Shown: positions 34,361-43,820 of the stretch, piece by piece
How positions within the stretch are numbered: the stretch's first letter is position 1
Layout: each line of letters begins with the position of its first letter
Source: Lachnospiraceae bacterium NC2004
GTDB lineage: Bacteria; Bacillota; Clostridia; Lachnospirales; Lachnospiraceae
Length of the DNA: 64,000 nucleotides
Assembly (NCBI GenBank): GCA_000621905.1
Contig: JHXB01000003.1
Coordinates: 186,001-250,000, forward strand
Direction of reading: 5' to 3'
Notes under the pieces: generated by a model
Told to the model about the DNA's origin: nothing
Databases searched by the model: none
Seen by the model: only the letters and a program-made list of their open reading frames with translations
Position numbers and translations under genes: made by a program

Positions 34361-35779
34361 CTAATTCACCTCCTGCTTAACAAACCAGTTAGCACTCTTT
34401 CTAAGCCAGCTTAATTTGATTTTAGAATTATCTCTGTTTCTAAGATAATCATAGAAATCTCCGCGATTCTTTACATTTTCTATAATCTTAACAAGCTCTT
34501 CTACACCTTCATATCCAAGATAAGTAGACGCTTCTAAAGATATTGAAACATTGGCATATTGTGCAAGGTATCCTGCCTGATTATCAAAACTAATGTAATA
34601 ATCCACTTCATTTTTCTTTAAAACATTATACTTTTCAAACAACTGACCGTTAGCAACAATTACCGGAATAGAATTATTAAGTGAATTAATCTTCTTAAGA
34701 TTATCTCTGTTGTTAGTGTCTATATATCTTATTCCAAGTCCTCCTACTTCACCGCCAATCTTTTCTATAAACTCTGTAAAATGAATAGCTGAAGCGAGAT
34801 CAATATCTAAGAATACACTCTTTCCGTCAAGAAGCTTTCTATTGATTCTTTTATCCAACTCTTCTTCCTGTTTTCTTATGTATTCGTTGGCTTTCTCTTC
34901 AATACCAAGAGCTTTAGACAGTTTTTGAATAAAATGTCTGCTTCCTCTAAATCCAATTGGAACACTGCTCTTTATATACTTAACTCCAAAGACTTCTTCT
35001 AATTCTTTAGCAAAATACTCTCCCTCATCCGGATTCAATGTAATTGTAGCCTTGGCATAACCGGCTTTCTTAATACTGTTAACATCTGAAAATCTCGGAA
35101 GCAGCTGAAAGTTGATATCAAGATCTTTTAGTATCTTTACAATTGAAGCTACATTTTTAGCATTTTCAGAGAGGGTAACTACATTTATAAAATCTCTCTT
35201 TTCTGTAGTATCAATAGCAGTTCTATCAACAACATTCCTAAGCAAACTGTGCAATACAATATCATATCCCGTTACCGGAGTCTTGGTCTTAAATCCATCT
35301 GTAGTTATATACACTACCTTAGCGTCAATCTCATCCTCCAACTCTAAGATAACTGAATTAACATCATCATTGTTAATTGCAACAACAGGCGTGCCGACTA
35401 TAAATATAAGCCTGGCATGAACTTCCTCATATGCTCTTAAAACAGTCTTTCTTAGTTTCTCATCGCCACCTAATATAGTGTCTCTCTCGTTAAGGTTGCT
35501 TGAATACCAGTGAACATTTCTGCTTGAATTCTGTTCAAGAATAGAAGCAGCGCACCCGATAACACCATGTATAACAATAGCCGTCTCATCAATAAAGCTT
35601 AATGCATTTAAAGCATACAAAATCTCATCGTAATTACTCTGAGAAAGCGTTCTTATCTTCTGCTTTATCTCCGAAACATCAACTTCATCATTGATTCCTT
35701 TTAGAGTACCGTTATAATTACTTAATGTTGTCAAGCGCTTTTCTCTGGTCTGAACTCTTCTCTCATCTATAAAACTCAT
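34361..35779 (-). CDS. Nitrogenase-like component 1 protein, NifD-type subunit
   Basis: 472 aa. Component 1 fold with VIHGVIGCAAS (C76) in the position of NifD Cys88. It is the only cysteine in the protein: the segment equal to NifD Cys154 reads GTPVVAINNDD, and the N-terminal Cys62 and cofactor Cys275 equivalents are missing. With three cysteines from its partner this gives four ligands, enough for one [4Fe-4S] cluster as in the protochlorophyllide and chlorin reductases. Start follows NifH-like by 20 bp. Confidence 0.83.
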   Translation of the reverse strand: MSFIDERRVQTREKRLTTLSNYNGTLKGINDEVDVSEIKQKIRTLSQSNYDEILYALNALSFIDETAIVIHGVIGCAASILEQNSSRNVHWYSSNLNERDTILGGDEKLRKTVLRAYEEVHARLIFIVGTPVVAINNDDVNSVILELEDEIDAKVVYITTDGFKTKTPVTGYDIVLHSLLRNVVDRTAIDTTEKRDFINVVTLSENAKNVASIVKILKDLDINFQLLPRFSDVNSIKKAGYAKATITLNPDEGEYFAKELEEVFGVKYIKSSVPIGFRGSRHFIQKLSKALGIEEKANEYIRKQEEELDKRINRKLLDGKSVFLDIDLASAIHFTEFIEKIGGEVGGLGIRYIDTNNRDNLKKINSLNNSIPVIVANGQLFEKYNVLKKNEVDYYISFDNQAGYLAQYANVSISLEASTYLGYEGVEELVKIIENVKNRGDFYDYLRNRDNSKIKLSWLRKSANWFVKQEVN

Positions 35780-35799
35780 ATCATCAGTTCCTCTTTTCT

Positions 35800-36675
35800 T
35801 TAGATTACTTCAGCGCCTGCAACTACACCGCTCTCTAAATTATATATCTTATCGCCCCATTCTCTTGCCCAGTCACGAAGCTCTCCTGCTCCTAAAGGAC
35901 TTGGAACCACAAGGTCTTCATTTTCTGCAATGTGTTTAGCAAGATTTCTATATATATCTGCCTGCTCAGAAGTTGGATTGGCCTCAATTACAGTCTTTCC
36001 ATATAATTCACTCTGCTGTACAACAATCGAGCGATTAACATATCCCGCTACACTTGTACCTGTCTTACTTGTAAAATCATCAATAATAGATTTAGAATAT
36101 CCGGCGGTAATACTGTTAGCGATTACTCCGCCTAGTTTAGCACCGCCTGTAGGCGCATATTTATTAATTGCTTTAAAGAGATTGTTAGCGGCATATATTG
36201 CCATAAAATCCGAAGAGCTAACAACATACGCTCTATCTGTAATTCCATCACGAATAGGAACTGCAAAACCTCCACACACAACGTCTCCTAAGACATCATA
36301 AAGAACAAAATCAGGTTTAAACTCCTCAAAAAGATTAAGTTCCTGCAAAAGATTAACTGATGCGTTAATACCTCTTCCTGCACATCCGACTCCCGGAACA
36401 GGACCACCCGACTCAATACAAAGCACTCCCTTAAATCCCTTTACGGATATATCATCGAGATGAATCTTATTTCCTTCTCTTAAACTGTCTAATACTGTCG
36501 GAAGATAATTATTACCTCGTAAAGTGTTGGTAGAATCACTCTTAGGATCGCAACCAATCTGTATCACACGATATCCTGCTTCAGCCAAAGCTGCACTGAT
36601 ATTAGATGTTGTGGTAGATTTACCAATTCCTCCTTTTCCATAAATTGCAATGTGTTTTCCTATTCTTTCAGCCAT
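35800..36675 (-). CDS. NifH-like reductase (iron protein)
   Basis: 291 aa from the ATG at 36675 (AAAGGA 9 nt upstream). ATP-dependent electron donor of nitrogenase-like enzymes. P-loop GKGGIGKS (13-20), switch [10 protein letters not shown], cluster cysteines C98 (GVGCAGRGI) and C134 ([10 protein letters not shown]), and R101 are all intact, so it should hold a [4Fe-4S] cluster between two monomers. It lies between an ABC importer and the NflD/NflK pair, all on one strand. Confidence 0.93.
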   Translation of the reverse strand: MAERIGKHIAIYGKGGIGKSTTTSNISAALAEAGYRVIQIGCDPKSDSTNTLRGNNYLPTVLDSLREGNKIHLDDISVKGFKGVLCIESGGPVPGVGCAGRGINASVNLLQELNLFEEFKPDFVLYDVLGDVVCGGFAVPIRDGITDRAYVVSSSDFMAIYAANNLFKAINKYAPTGGAKLGGVIANSITAGYSKSIIDDFTSKTGTSVAGYVNRSIVVQQSELYGKTVIEANPTSEQADIYRNLAKHIAENEDLVVPSPLGAGELRDWAREWGDKIYNLESGVVAGAEVI

Positions 36676-36729
36676 TTTTTTATTTCCTTTCAATATTGTT
36701 TAAACTTATAAATACCTCGAAGTTACCTC

Positions 36730-37707
36730 TTAAATTGTAAAATCATTAAACAAATGACAAGCTGCATAATGATCTTTTTCTATTATCTGTAAATCCCACG
36801 GTTCTTTTTCTAAACATAACTTGTGGCAAGATTTACACCTGCTGTGAAACGGACACCCTGTCGGCGGATCTAGTATTGAAGGAATCTCACCCTCCAAGAT
36901 ATGTTGTTCAAAGTTCTCTCCAACATTTTTTACCATACCTGCCTTTAGTAAAGCCTTAGTATATGGGTGTTTTGGATTCTCAAAGATAGTTTCTGCTTTG
37001 CCATATTCTACGATTTTACCAAAGTACATAACCGCTATATAATCACTTATATAGCGAACGCTTGCTAAATCGTGTGATATGAACAGATAACTGATATGTT
37101 GTTTCTTTTGAAGATCCTTAAAAAGATTAAGTATCTGACCTCTTATTGAAACATCAAGCGCCGATATCGGTTCATCTAATACAAGTAACTCCGGCTCTAA
37201 AGCTATCGCTCTTGCGATTGACAAACGCTGACGCTGTCCTCCACTGAATTCGTCCTGATATCTTTTCTTGTGTTCAGGAATAATCCCGACACTATCAAGT
37301 AAACTGTCAATACGGTAATCAATTTCTTTTTTACTTAAATCAGTGTTAATAGTAAGTGTTTCTTTTAAAAGATTCTCTATCGTCATATATGGATCCAAAG
37401 AACTGTATGGATCCTGAAAAACAGCCTGCACCTTCCTTCGATACTGTTTTATATCTGCTTTAGAGAACTTGGTAATATCCTTGTCTTTATACTTTATTGT
37501 TCCTCCGGAAGGCTTTTCCAGTCCCAAAACCAGTCGGGTTGTTGTTGTCTTACCCGATCCGGATTCTCCAACTATACTAAGTGTTGAATCGTCATAAATA
37601 GTGAAATTTACATCTGATAAACTTGCTGCCTGAACCGGTTTACTAAAGATTCCCTGTCTAACGTTGTATATCTTTTTAACATTTGTAAACTTTAGTAGTT
37701 CTATCAT
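36730..37707 (-). CDS. Peptide/nickel-type ABC transporter ATPase (DppF/OppF)
   Basis: 325 aa from the ATG at 37707, which overlaps the DppD-like stop as ATGA. Walker A GESGSGKTTT, signature FSGGQRQRLSIARAI, Walker B LLVLDEPISALD. The C-terminal oligo/dipeptide extension has GCPFHSRCKSCHKLC, a cysteine cluster usual in this family. Cytoplasmic ATPase of the importer in the nitrogenase-like operon. Confidence 0.92.
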   Translation of the reverse strand: MIELLKFTNVKKIYNVRQGIFSKPVQAASLSDVNFTIYDDSTLSIVGESGSGKTTTTRLVLGLEKPSGGTIKYKDKDITKFSKADIKQYRRKVQAVFQDPYSSLDPYMTIENLLKETLTINTDLSKKEIDYRIDSLLDSVGIIPEHKKRYQDEFSGGQRQRLSIARAIALEPELLVLDEPISALDVSIRGQILNLFKDLQKKQHISYLFISHDLASVRYISDYIAVMYFGKIVEYGKAETIFENPKHPYTKALLKAGMVKNVGENFEQHILEGEIPSILDPPTGCPFHSRCKSCHKLCLEKEPWDLQIIEKDHYAACHLFNDFTI

Positions 37708-38669
37708 CCTTCCAACCTCCAGCAATATGCATAATTCCCTTTGCCATTCTCCACTTTAGGAGGAGTCTCCTTTATGCATCTCTTATCACACACTTCACAC
37801 CTTGGAGCAAACATGCATTTATCAGATACGTCATACAATGCCGGCGGCTGTCCTTTTATAGGCTCAATATAGTCCATTTTCTTTGCAGAAAGATTAGCTG
37901 TGCTAAGCAACGCTTTGGTATATGGATGTTTAGGATTCTCAATCAGATCCTTTACATTGCCTTCCTCTACAATGCGCCCGGCATACATAACCGCTATCCT
38001 ATCACACATCATTGCAATTACTTTAATATCGTGAGAGATCAATATAATCGAAGCACCGATATCCCTCTGAATCTGCTTCAAAAACTGTAAGTATTGCAGC
38101 TGAATCGTCGCATCTAATGCTGTAGTCGGTTCGTCTGCAATAATAAGCCTTGGATTACCTGCAATAGCGACTCCACCTGCTATACGCTGCAACATACCTC
38201 CGCTAAGCTGAAACGGATATGCATTCATACGCTCAACCGGAATTCTTAAGTATTCAAAAATCTTTTTGGCTTCTTTAACAGCTTCCTTTTTAGTTACTTT
38301 ATTATGCAACCTTATAGTTTCCACAACCTGACTTCCAACTGTAAAAAGCGGATTAAATGCAGTCTGTGGATTCTGCATTATCATTGCAAGTTCCTTGCCT
38401 CGATACTGTTTCCACTCTTTTTTTGTAAGTTTTGTCAAATCCTTACCTTCATATAGAATCTCACCATCAACTATCTTAGCTCCTATATAATTCACATATC
38501 CCATTATCGACATAGCTGTAAGACTCTTACCACATCCGGACTCTCCAATTACTCCAAAGCATTCCCGGTGATTAACATGAAAGCTAATGTCGTTAACAAC
38601 ATGAAGGGTACCCTCATCAGTCTCTATCTCTGTCTTGAGATTCTTAACCTCTAACAACGGATCCTTCAT
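37704..38669 (-). CDS. Peptide/nickel-type ABC transporter ATPase (DppD/OppD)
   Basis: 321 aa. Walker A GESGCGKSLT, signature LSGGMLQRIAGGVAI (unusual GGVAI in place of RVMIAMAI), Walker B LIIADEPTTALD and C-terminal KCMFAPRCEVCDKRC. Its start overlaps the permease stop by 4 nt. Second ATPase of the importer. Confidence 0.92.
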   Translation of the reverse strand: MKDPLLEVKNLKTEIETDEGTLHVVNDISFHVNHRECFGVIGESGCGKSLTAMSIMGYVNYIGAKIVDGEILYEGKDLTKLTKKEWKQYRGKELAMIMQNPQTAFNPLFTVGSQVVETIRLHNKVTKKEAVKEAKKIFEYLRIPVERMNAYPFQLSGGMLQRIAGGVAIAGNPRLIIADEPTTALDATIQLQYLQFLKQIQRDIGASIILISHDIKVIAMMCDRIAVMYAGRIVEEGNVKDLIENPKHPYTKALLSTANLSAKKMDYIEPIKGQPPALYDVSDKCMFAPRCEVCDKRCIKETPPKVENGKGNYAYCWRLEG

Positions 38670-39523
38670 ACAACCTTCACCTTTCTTTCTCTTTGAAGTA
38701 CTTTCTTAAGCCATTCGCCAAAATAATTGAAAGCAATAACTGTAAGTATAATCACTCCTGACGGGAATACCGATACCCACCATGCTACGTCAAATGTATT
38801 TCTTCCCTCTGAAACCATTGCACCAAGTGTTGGTTCAGGTGGCTGAACACTAAGTCCCAAGAAGCTTAAAGACGCTTCTGTCAAAATTGCATATCCGATA
38901 TCCTGAACTATCATAACTATAAGTATGTTCCACAATCCCGGAAGAATATGCTTAAACAATATACGAGGTACGGATGCACCAATTAATTGTTCCTGTAAAA
39001 TGTAATTATTGTTCTTTATCGATAGAACCTGCCCTCTTATAATCTTGGCATATCTTGTCCAGATTGATAAAGCTATTGCAAGTACAACGGATGAAAATCC
39101 TGAACCAAGTACTATTCCCAAGAGCATCGCCAGAATTATACTAGGAAACGCAAGCATAGCATCACATACTCTCATAAGTACGCTGTCAAATGCTCCACCT
39201 ATATATCCTGCAAAGAGACCGAGAATCGTTCCTATTCCACCACCCACAATAATAGCAACTACAGCCACATAAAGTGATATTCTGCTTCCAATCATGATTC
39301 TACTTAGCACATCCCTGCCCAGATAGTCAGTTCCGAATATGTAAGCAATGTTTTTGCCACCGAGGATAAATGGTTCAAGATTCTTATCAGAAAGTGATGT
39401 TAGATAAGGGTCCTGAAAAACTATATACCGACCAATCAATCCGTTTATTACAAACAGAGCTATAATTATTACAGAAATAACAGGAATTCTATATTTATTC
39501 TTTTTAGCCTTTTTCTTCTTCAA
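38666..39523 (-). CDS. Peptide/nickel-type ABC transporter permease (DppC/NikC)
   Basis: About 285 aa. Six transmembrane segments, with the EAA-type loop near LTEASLSFLGLSVQPPEPTLGAMV (about 216-239 of this start) typical of DppC/NikC. The frame opens at 39574 with TTG inside dppB; the TTG at 39523, 9 nt after AAGGAG, gives the better start with a lysine-rich N-terminus. Start uncertain. Confidence 0.85.
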   Translation of the reverse strand: MKKKKAKKNKYRIPVISVIIIALFVINGLIGRYIVFQDPYLTSLSDKNLEPFILGGKNIAYIFGTDYLGRDVLSRIMIGSRISLYVAVVAIIVGGGIGTILGLFAGYIGGAFDSVLMRVCDAMLAFPSIILAMLLGIVLGSGFSSVVLAIALSIWTRYAKIIRGQVLSIKNNNYILQEQLIGASVPRILFKHILPGLWNILIVMIVQDIGYAILTEASLSFLGLSVQPPEPTLGAMVSEGRNTFDVAWWVSVFPSGVIILTVIAFNYFGEWLKKVLQRERKVKVV

Positions 39524-39551
39524 CTTATCTGACTCCTTCCTGTTAATTCCT

Positions 39552-40466
39552 TTATAATCTGATTCTTGGGTCAATTGCTGCCTGTATTAAATCAGCAACA
39601 ATATTAACTATTATTACCATTGCAGTCATTACTATAACCAGCCCCTGGATTGCAGGAAAATCACGCTGCATAATCGACTGATAAGCTAAAAAACCAATGC
39701 CCGGCCATGCAAAAATAGATTCAACAATCAACGTTCCTGTCAATTGACTTGCAAACATTACAGAAATCATTGATAACATCGGCGGAATTGAATTGATCAG
39801 GCAATGTTTAACAACTATGGTCTTCTCTCCTACACCCTTAAGTCTTGCCATCTTAACATAATCGCATTTTAATGAATCAAGCATACTGGCTCTTAGAATC
39901 GGTGCAAGTATTGTCGAAAGCAAAATGCTTGATATACCAACCGGCAAGATATAGCTGCTTATCCCTTCCATTCCGCTGGCAGGAAGCACTCCCAGTTTCA
40001 CGCTAAAGATATGAATCGCTACAATCATCAAAAGGAACATTGGAGTTGATTGCCCTACTGAATAAAACAACATTAGAATCTTATCTAAGAACTTATTTCT
40101 ATATATTACCGAAAGCAATCCCTCTATAAAAGCCAGTAAAATTGCAAAAAACATTGTTGCCCCTGCAAGTTTCAAAGTATTTGGAAGCCTGCTTCCGATT
40201 AATTCTGAAACAGGTCCCTTAGTAGAAAAGGACTCTCCAAGATCTCCGTGTAATAAACCAACAATATACATCACGAACTGTTCAGCAACGGGTTTATCTA
40301 AGCCCATACGAGTAATGAATTCCTGCTTAGCCTCAGGCTCAGCCGTCTGTGGAACATATACCACAGACGGATCACCCATAAGCCTAATTACAACAAATAT
40401 CAAAAGAGTAGCTATAAATATAGTAATAATAGATTGATATAACTTCTTAATAACGAATCTAGTCAT
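39552..40466 (-). CDS. Peptide/nickel-type ABC transporter permease (DppB/NikB)
   Basis: 304 aa, six transmembrane segments. N-terminal FVIKKLYQSIITIFIATLLIFVVIRLMGDP and C-terminal VESIFAWPGIGFLAYQSIMQRDFPAIQG are classic for the DppB family. Follows the solute-binding protein gene by 17 bp. Confidence 0.93.
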   Translation of the reverse strand: MTRFVIKKLYQSIITIFIATLLIFVVIRLMGDPSVVYVPQTAEPEAKQEFITRMGLDKPVAEQFVMYIVGLLHGDLGESFSTKGPVSELIGSRLPNTLKLAGATMFFAILLAFIEGLLSVIYRNKFLDKILMLFYSVGQSTPMFLLMIVAIHIFSVKLGVLPASGMEGISSYILPVGISSILLSTILAPILRASMLDSLKCDYVKMARLKGVGEKTIVVKHCLINSIPPMLSMISVMFASQLTGTLIVESIFAWPGIGFLAYQSIMQRDFPAIQGLVIVMTAMVIIVNIVADLIQAAIDPRIRL

Positions 40467-40483
40467 ATTTTACTTTAAACCTC

Positions 40484-42160
40484 TTATTTATCAGCTTTTG
40501 TAATAGATGAGTATGTTAAGGCAAATGAGCCCGGTTTGTTATACGCATCCCAATCTCCAACCTTTGAAGAAGCTGCCCAAATAGTATCAATATAGTTCAA
40601 TCCTAAGAAAAGTTTGTTTTCATCATTTATACGGTGCAAAATCTTGTTATCGTATTCATTTCTCTCATTAACATCAAGACTTGCTCTTCCTTTTTTATAC
40701 CACTCATCAATCTCTTTGTCAGTGTGATTCAATGTCTCTGATCCATCAGTAGCATAGAAATTATACTGTGAACGACTTAATATACCATCAGATGTCAATA
40801 CCGGTGATGTCTGTAATCCCATAGCACCATATGCTTCATCTGTTAAATCCTGTACTAAAAGAAGATTCTCAAGCGTTGCTGTATCATGCTGAATAATCTC
40901 AACCTGTAATCCAACTGCCTGAAGATAGCTTGCTACAAGCTCAGTAAGTTTGATCTGATAAGCACGCTCAGGCTGAGTATAGAAACGAATGGTTGGCTTT
41001 TCAAATGCATCAGGATATCCAGCCTCTTTCAATAATTCCTTAGCCTTCTCCGGATTATACTCTGTAGCCTTCCATGAAGGATCCCAGTTCTCACCGGCAT
41101 CAGATACTTTCCAATACTTCTCAGGCTTTGCATATCCACTAAAGAACTCATCAGCAATCTCCTGACGATTGATAGCATAGTCAATAGCCTCTCTAACCTT
41201 GACATTCTGAGTTGCCTCACCTGTATCCTTCCATGTTCCCTGGAAATAGATACCGGACATTCTCTCACCCTTAATATCTAACAAATGAATATTAGAATCG
41301 CTCTCTAAGCTATCAAGGTCATCAAAGCTTGCCTGGATCAAGTCAACCTGGCCACCTCTTAACATTGAAAGTCTGGTACTTCCGTCAGCAACCTCTAATA
41401 TCTTCAAGAATTTAAACTCTGGAACTAATCTCCAATGATCCTCTACAGCTTCAAATGTAATAGAGGAACCGGACTCAGACTCAAGAAATTTATATGGGCC
41501 TGTTCCAATTGGATGCTTACGGAACTCTTCTTCTCCAACCTTCTCAATGTAATCCTTAGGAAGGACGACGCCTAAAGTGTTATAATGTGCTGTAAAATAC
41601 TGTACAATCTGTGGTTCAGAAGATTTAAAGCTTACGGTTACTTTATTATCTCCTTCTATTTCAACCTTATCAAACAACACGCGAAGGCTTGATCCCCATG
41701 CACAATCATCCTTGGCATATCTCTCGATTGAATACTTTACATCCTCTGCAGTAACATCCGAACCATCATGGAACTTAACACCATCACGTATTACAAATGT
41801 AATCTGAGTGTAATCTTTATTAACCTCATAGCTTTCTGCAATCTCTGGAACAATGTTTCTGTCTTCATCGATATCCAACAAGCTATCAAACAAAGGATGA
41901 ACTACATTATCCTTTGTAAAAAAGTCAGTACTTATAGGCGATAAATCCTCTGTATTAAAACCTGTAATAGCTATAACTACTGTGTCATCATCTGACGGAA
42001 CATCTCCTGTCTCACCTTTAGTTTCTTTACTGTTTTCACTCTTGTTGCTTGAAACAGAGTTCTTACTCTCTGTCTTACTTCCACATCCAACAAACGATAC
42101 TGCAAGAACTGTTGTCAGTATCAATGCCAATAAACTTCTTTTAAATTTAATCTTTTTCAT
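40484..42160 (-). CDS. ABC transporter solute-binding lipoprotein, family 5
   Basis: 558 aa. Lipoprotein signal ending AVSFVGC (C26), a Ser/Lys/Glu linker, then the bacterial extracellular family 5 domain (FVIRDGVKFHDGSDVTAEDVKYSIERY at about 122-148; HPIGTGPYKFLE). Captures a peptide-like or other small ligand outside the membrane for the DppBCDF-like transporter. The ligand is unknown; the context with a nitrogenase-like enzyme and DUF2292 suggests an organosulfur compound or a metal chelate. SD GGAGGAAA; begins 2 bp after the radical SAM gene. Confidence 0.92.
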   Translation of the reverse strand: MKKIKFKRSLLALILTTVLAVSFVGCGSKTESKNSVSSNKSENSKETKGETGDVPSDDDTVVIAITGFNTEDLSPISTDFFTKDNVVHPLFDSLLDIDEDRNIVPEIAESYEVNKDYTQITFVIRDGVKFHDGSDVTAEDVKYSIERYAKDDCAWGSSLRVLFDKVEIEGDNKVTVSFKSSEPQIVQYFTAHYNTLGVVLPKDYIEKVGEEEFRKHPIGTGPYKFLESESGSSITFEAVEDHWRLVPEFKFLKILEVADGSTRLSMLRGGQVDLIQASFDDLDSLESDSNIHLLDIKGERMSGIYFQGTWKDTGEATQNVKVREAIDYAINRQEIADEFFSGYAKPEKYWKVSDAGENWDPSWKATEYNPEKAKELLKEAGYPDAFEKPTIRFYTQPERAYQIKLTELVASYLQAVGLQVEIIQHDTATLENLLLVQDLTDEAYGAMGLQTSPVLTSDGILSRSQYNFYATDGSETLNHTDKEIDEWYKKGRASLDVNERNEYDNKILHRINDENKLFLGLNYIDTIWAASSKVGDWDAYNKPGSFALTYSSITKADK

Positions 42161-42162
42161 AA

Positions 42163-43374
42163 TTAATTTCCTCCATATATACTTTTCTTTGGTTCATATT
42201 CATTACAGCCAAATACTGGCAATAATTCCTCTTCAATTCTATAGATATCATTAGCTATATCATCTTTTCTAGCCGTTGTCTCATATACTTGTTTGTATCC
42301 AATTCCATTCTTCTTCTGAATCTCAACAAGTTTATGACACATATCTACATACCACAAGGTGTCGGGTGTTGTCATTCCTTCAAAGGCTGTTCCTGCTTTT
42401 GGTTGAAGATAACTATAAGAAACTGTAACACCCTTTTCAGATAGATATTTGGTTCCGTCTAAAGTCAAAGTTGCCGGTTCAATACCTATAACAAAATTTG
42501 AACTTGAGTAACCTCTACCAAATACATTTGCAGCATACTCTAAAGCTTCTACCCAATGCTCCCAACCCCCTTCACGACTACTCTTTCCGGGACAGATTGT
42601 CTTATATATATTCTTATCCCAGATTTCTAAGTTCATTGATACACTCTTAAAGCCTTGCTCTTTCAAGCGATCAAGGTACTCTAAATCACTTGGAGCTGCA
42701 CATTCAGCAATAGCTACTGCATCATGTCCTTCCGGAAGCGCATCATCTATAGCTTCCATTGTATCTATGTAATAATCAAGCTCTCTTCTCTCCGGCACTA
42801 CACCACCGGTAAAGTGAATCTTTTTTACCACACCTTCGTTATATGCGGCAGCAACCGCTTCAGCAATCTGCTTTGGATTCTTCCAGAATACCTCTCGATT
42901 ACCTTTGTTGATACTACAGAACAGGCAATCTAATCCTTTATCCTTATAAGCGCATTCGTTACTATAACAAACTCCCATCGTATCACCACAGATTAACTTG
43001 GCTATCGTTCTTAGTTCTTTGCCGTCAGATGCAATGCCTTTGTAATACTCCGGTCTTTCAGGTAATTTAACATCAAACACTTTATTGCCATTACCATCAA
43101 CTAAAATATATTTATCACCATCAAGATCAACCTTATATTTTGCATCCTTCTCGTACTTAAACGGAACAATCAAACCGCTCGGTGTAAGAAACTCTTGTGG
43201 AATAAGTGGCGCTTCGTTATACTGATTCAAATATAAATCATATACAAACTCCAACAAATCCTTTCCTAATCGACTTTTAAGTTCCTCGTTCGCCTTATCG
43301 GTGATGCCTACACCCTTCACACACAAGAAACTCTTAATCTTCAGTTCATCCCACAACTGATCTTTAACTGACAT
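42163..43374 (-). CDS. Radical SAM protein of the nitrogenase-like operon
   Basis: 403 aa from the ATG at 43374 (AAGGAGG 10 nt upstream). Cysteines C136, C141, C150 and C153 lie in GVCYSNECAYKDKGLDCLFC. The CLFC pair and C141 give C-x8-C-x2-C rather than the usual CxxxCxxC. IHFTGGVVPE matches the SAM-binding GGE-like motif, followed by a TIM-barrel pattern (FVIGIEPATLTLDGTKYL). It could build or modify a cofactor for the nitrogenase-like enzyme, as NifB does in nitrogen fixers, or act on the substrate; no NifB-like motif is seen. Confidence 0.8.
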   Translation of the reverse strand: MSVKDQLWDELKIKSFLCVKGVGITDKANEELKSRLGKDLLEFVYDLYLNQYNEAPLIPQEFLTPSGLIVPFKYEKDAKYKVDLDGDKYILVDGNGNKVFDVKLPERPEYYKGIASDGKELRTIAKLICGDTMGVCYSNECAYKDKGLDCLFCSINKGNREVFWKNPKQIAEAVAAAYNEGVVKKIHFTGGVVPERRELDYYIDTMEAIDDALPEGHDAVAIAECAAPSDLEYLDRLKEQGFKSVSMNLEIWDKNIYKTICPGKSSREGGWEHWVEALEYAANVFGRGYSSSNFVIGIEPATLTLDGTKYLSEKGVTVSYSYLQPKAGTAFEGMTTPDTLWYVDMCHKLVEIQKKNGIGYKQVYETTARKDDIANDIYRIEEELLPVFGCNEYEPKKSIYGGN

Positions 43375-43541
43375 TTTTATCATTCCCTCCTTAATGTATA
43401 ATTGAAAATCAATTAATTCTCCCATCAACTCCAATGTAAAAGACTTAAATTGATCTTCATAAAATAAAAAGAGGTCACAAATGAAACGTTTAAAAGAAAC
43501 GTATCAAATGCAACCTCCGGTTGTCCGGTCAGTTGAACTTT

Positions 43542-43694
43542 TTACAATCTGTGCTTTTCTGTTTTGTCAACCTGAACAATCTTTCCGTCTTGAACAATAA
43601 TTGTAATTGTCCCAAACTTCATACCATCAATCAACCTGTTCAACGTATTAATCTGGTTTGTGTTCAAACCGCTTTTATCTTGTTCATCACTCAT
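43542..43694 (-). CDS. DUF2292 (YezD-like) small protein, 50 aa
   Basis: A 50-codon gene missed by length filters. Its second half, LIDGMKFGTITIIVQDGKIVQVDKTEKHRL, carries the DUF2292 pattern (G-S/T-V/I-T-I-x-V-x-D-G-x-I-x-Q-I-D/E-x-x-E-K). GGAGG lies 7 nt before the ATG. DUF2292 proteins are often encoded with sulfur assimilation genes in Firmicutes (for example YezD). It is the first gene of the nitrogenase-like operon and has its own promoter. Confidence 0.8.
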   Translation of the reverse strand: MSDEQDKSGLNTNQINTLNRLIDGMKFGTITIIVQDGKIVQVDKTEKHRL

Positions 43695-43718
43695 AATCAT
43701 TCCTCCGTATTATGTGTG

Positions 43719-43739
43719 TGTCAATTTGGTCTCTTGACA
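43719..43739. promoter_or_regulatory. Dyad at the start of the nitrogenase-like operon
   Basis: TGTCAA-N9-TTGACA, perfect 6-bp arms, lies just after the predicted -10 and 25 bp before the DUF2292 gene. The position suits a repressor site. Confidence 0.5.
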
Positions 43740-43745
43740 TTAACC

Positions 43746-43774
43746 ACTATAAAGGCTAAATAAGGTTTTGGCAA
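43746..43774 (-). promoter_or_regulatory. Promoter of the nitrogenase-like operon
   Basis: TTGCCA (43774-43769), 17 bp, TATAGT (43751-43746) on the minus strand; each box is 5 of 6 with ideal spacing. The transcript would start near 43739, giving a 5' UTR of about 45 nt. Confidence 0.65.
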
Positions 43775-43820
43775 ATATGTAAATATTATAATTTGCTATA
43801 AGATGTACTTATATCAATCG

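Noticed and set aside
33013-36675. True nitrogen-fixing nitrogenase (nifHDK)
   Set aside because: The D-like protein lacks the P-cluster and cofactor cysteines and no nifE, nifN or nifB gene is nearby. Only the NifH-like protein looks canonical.
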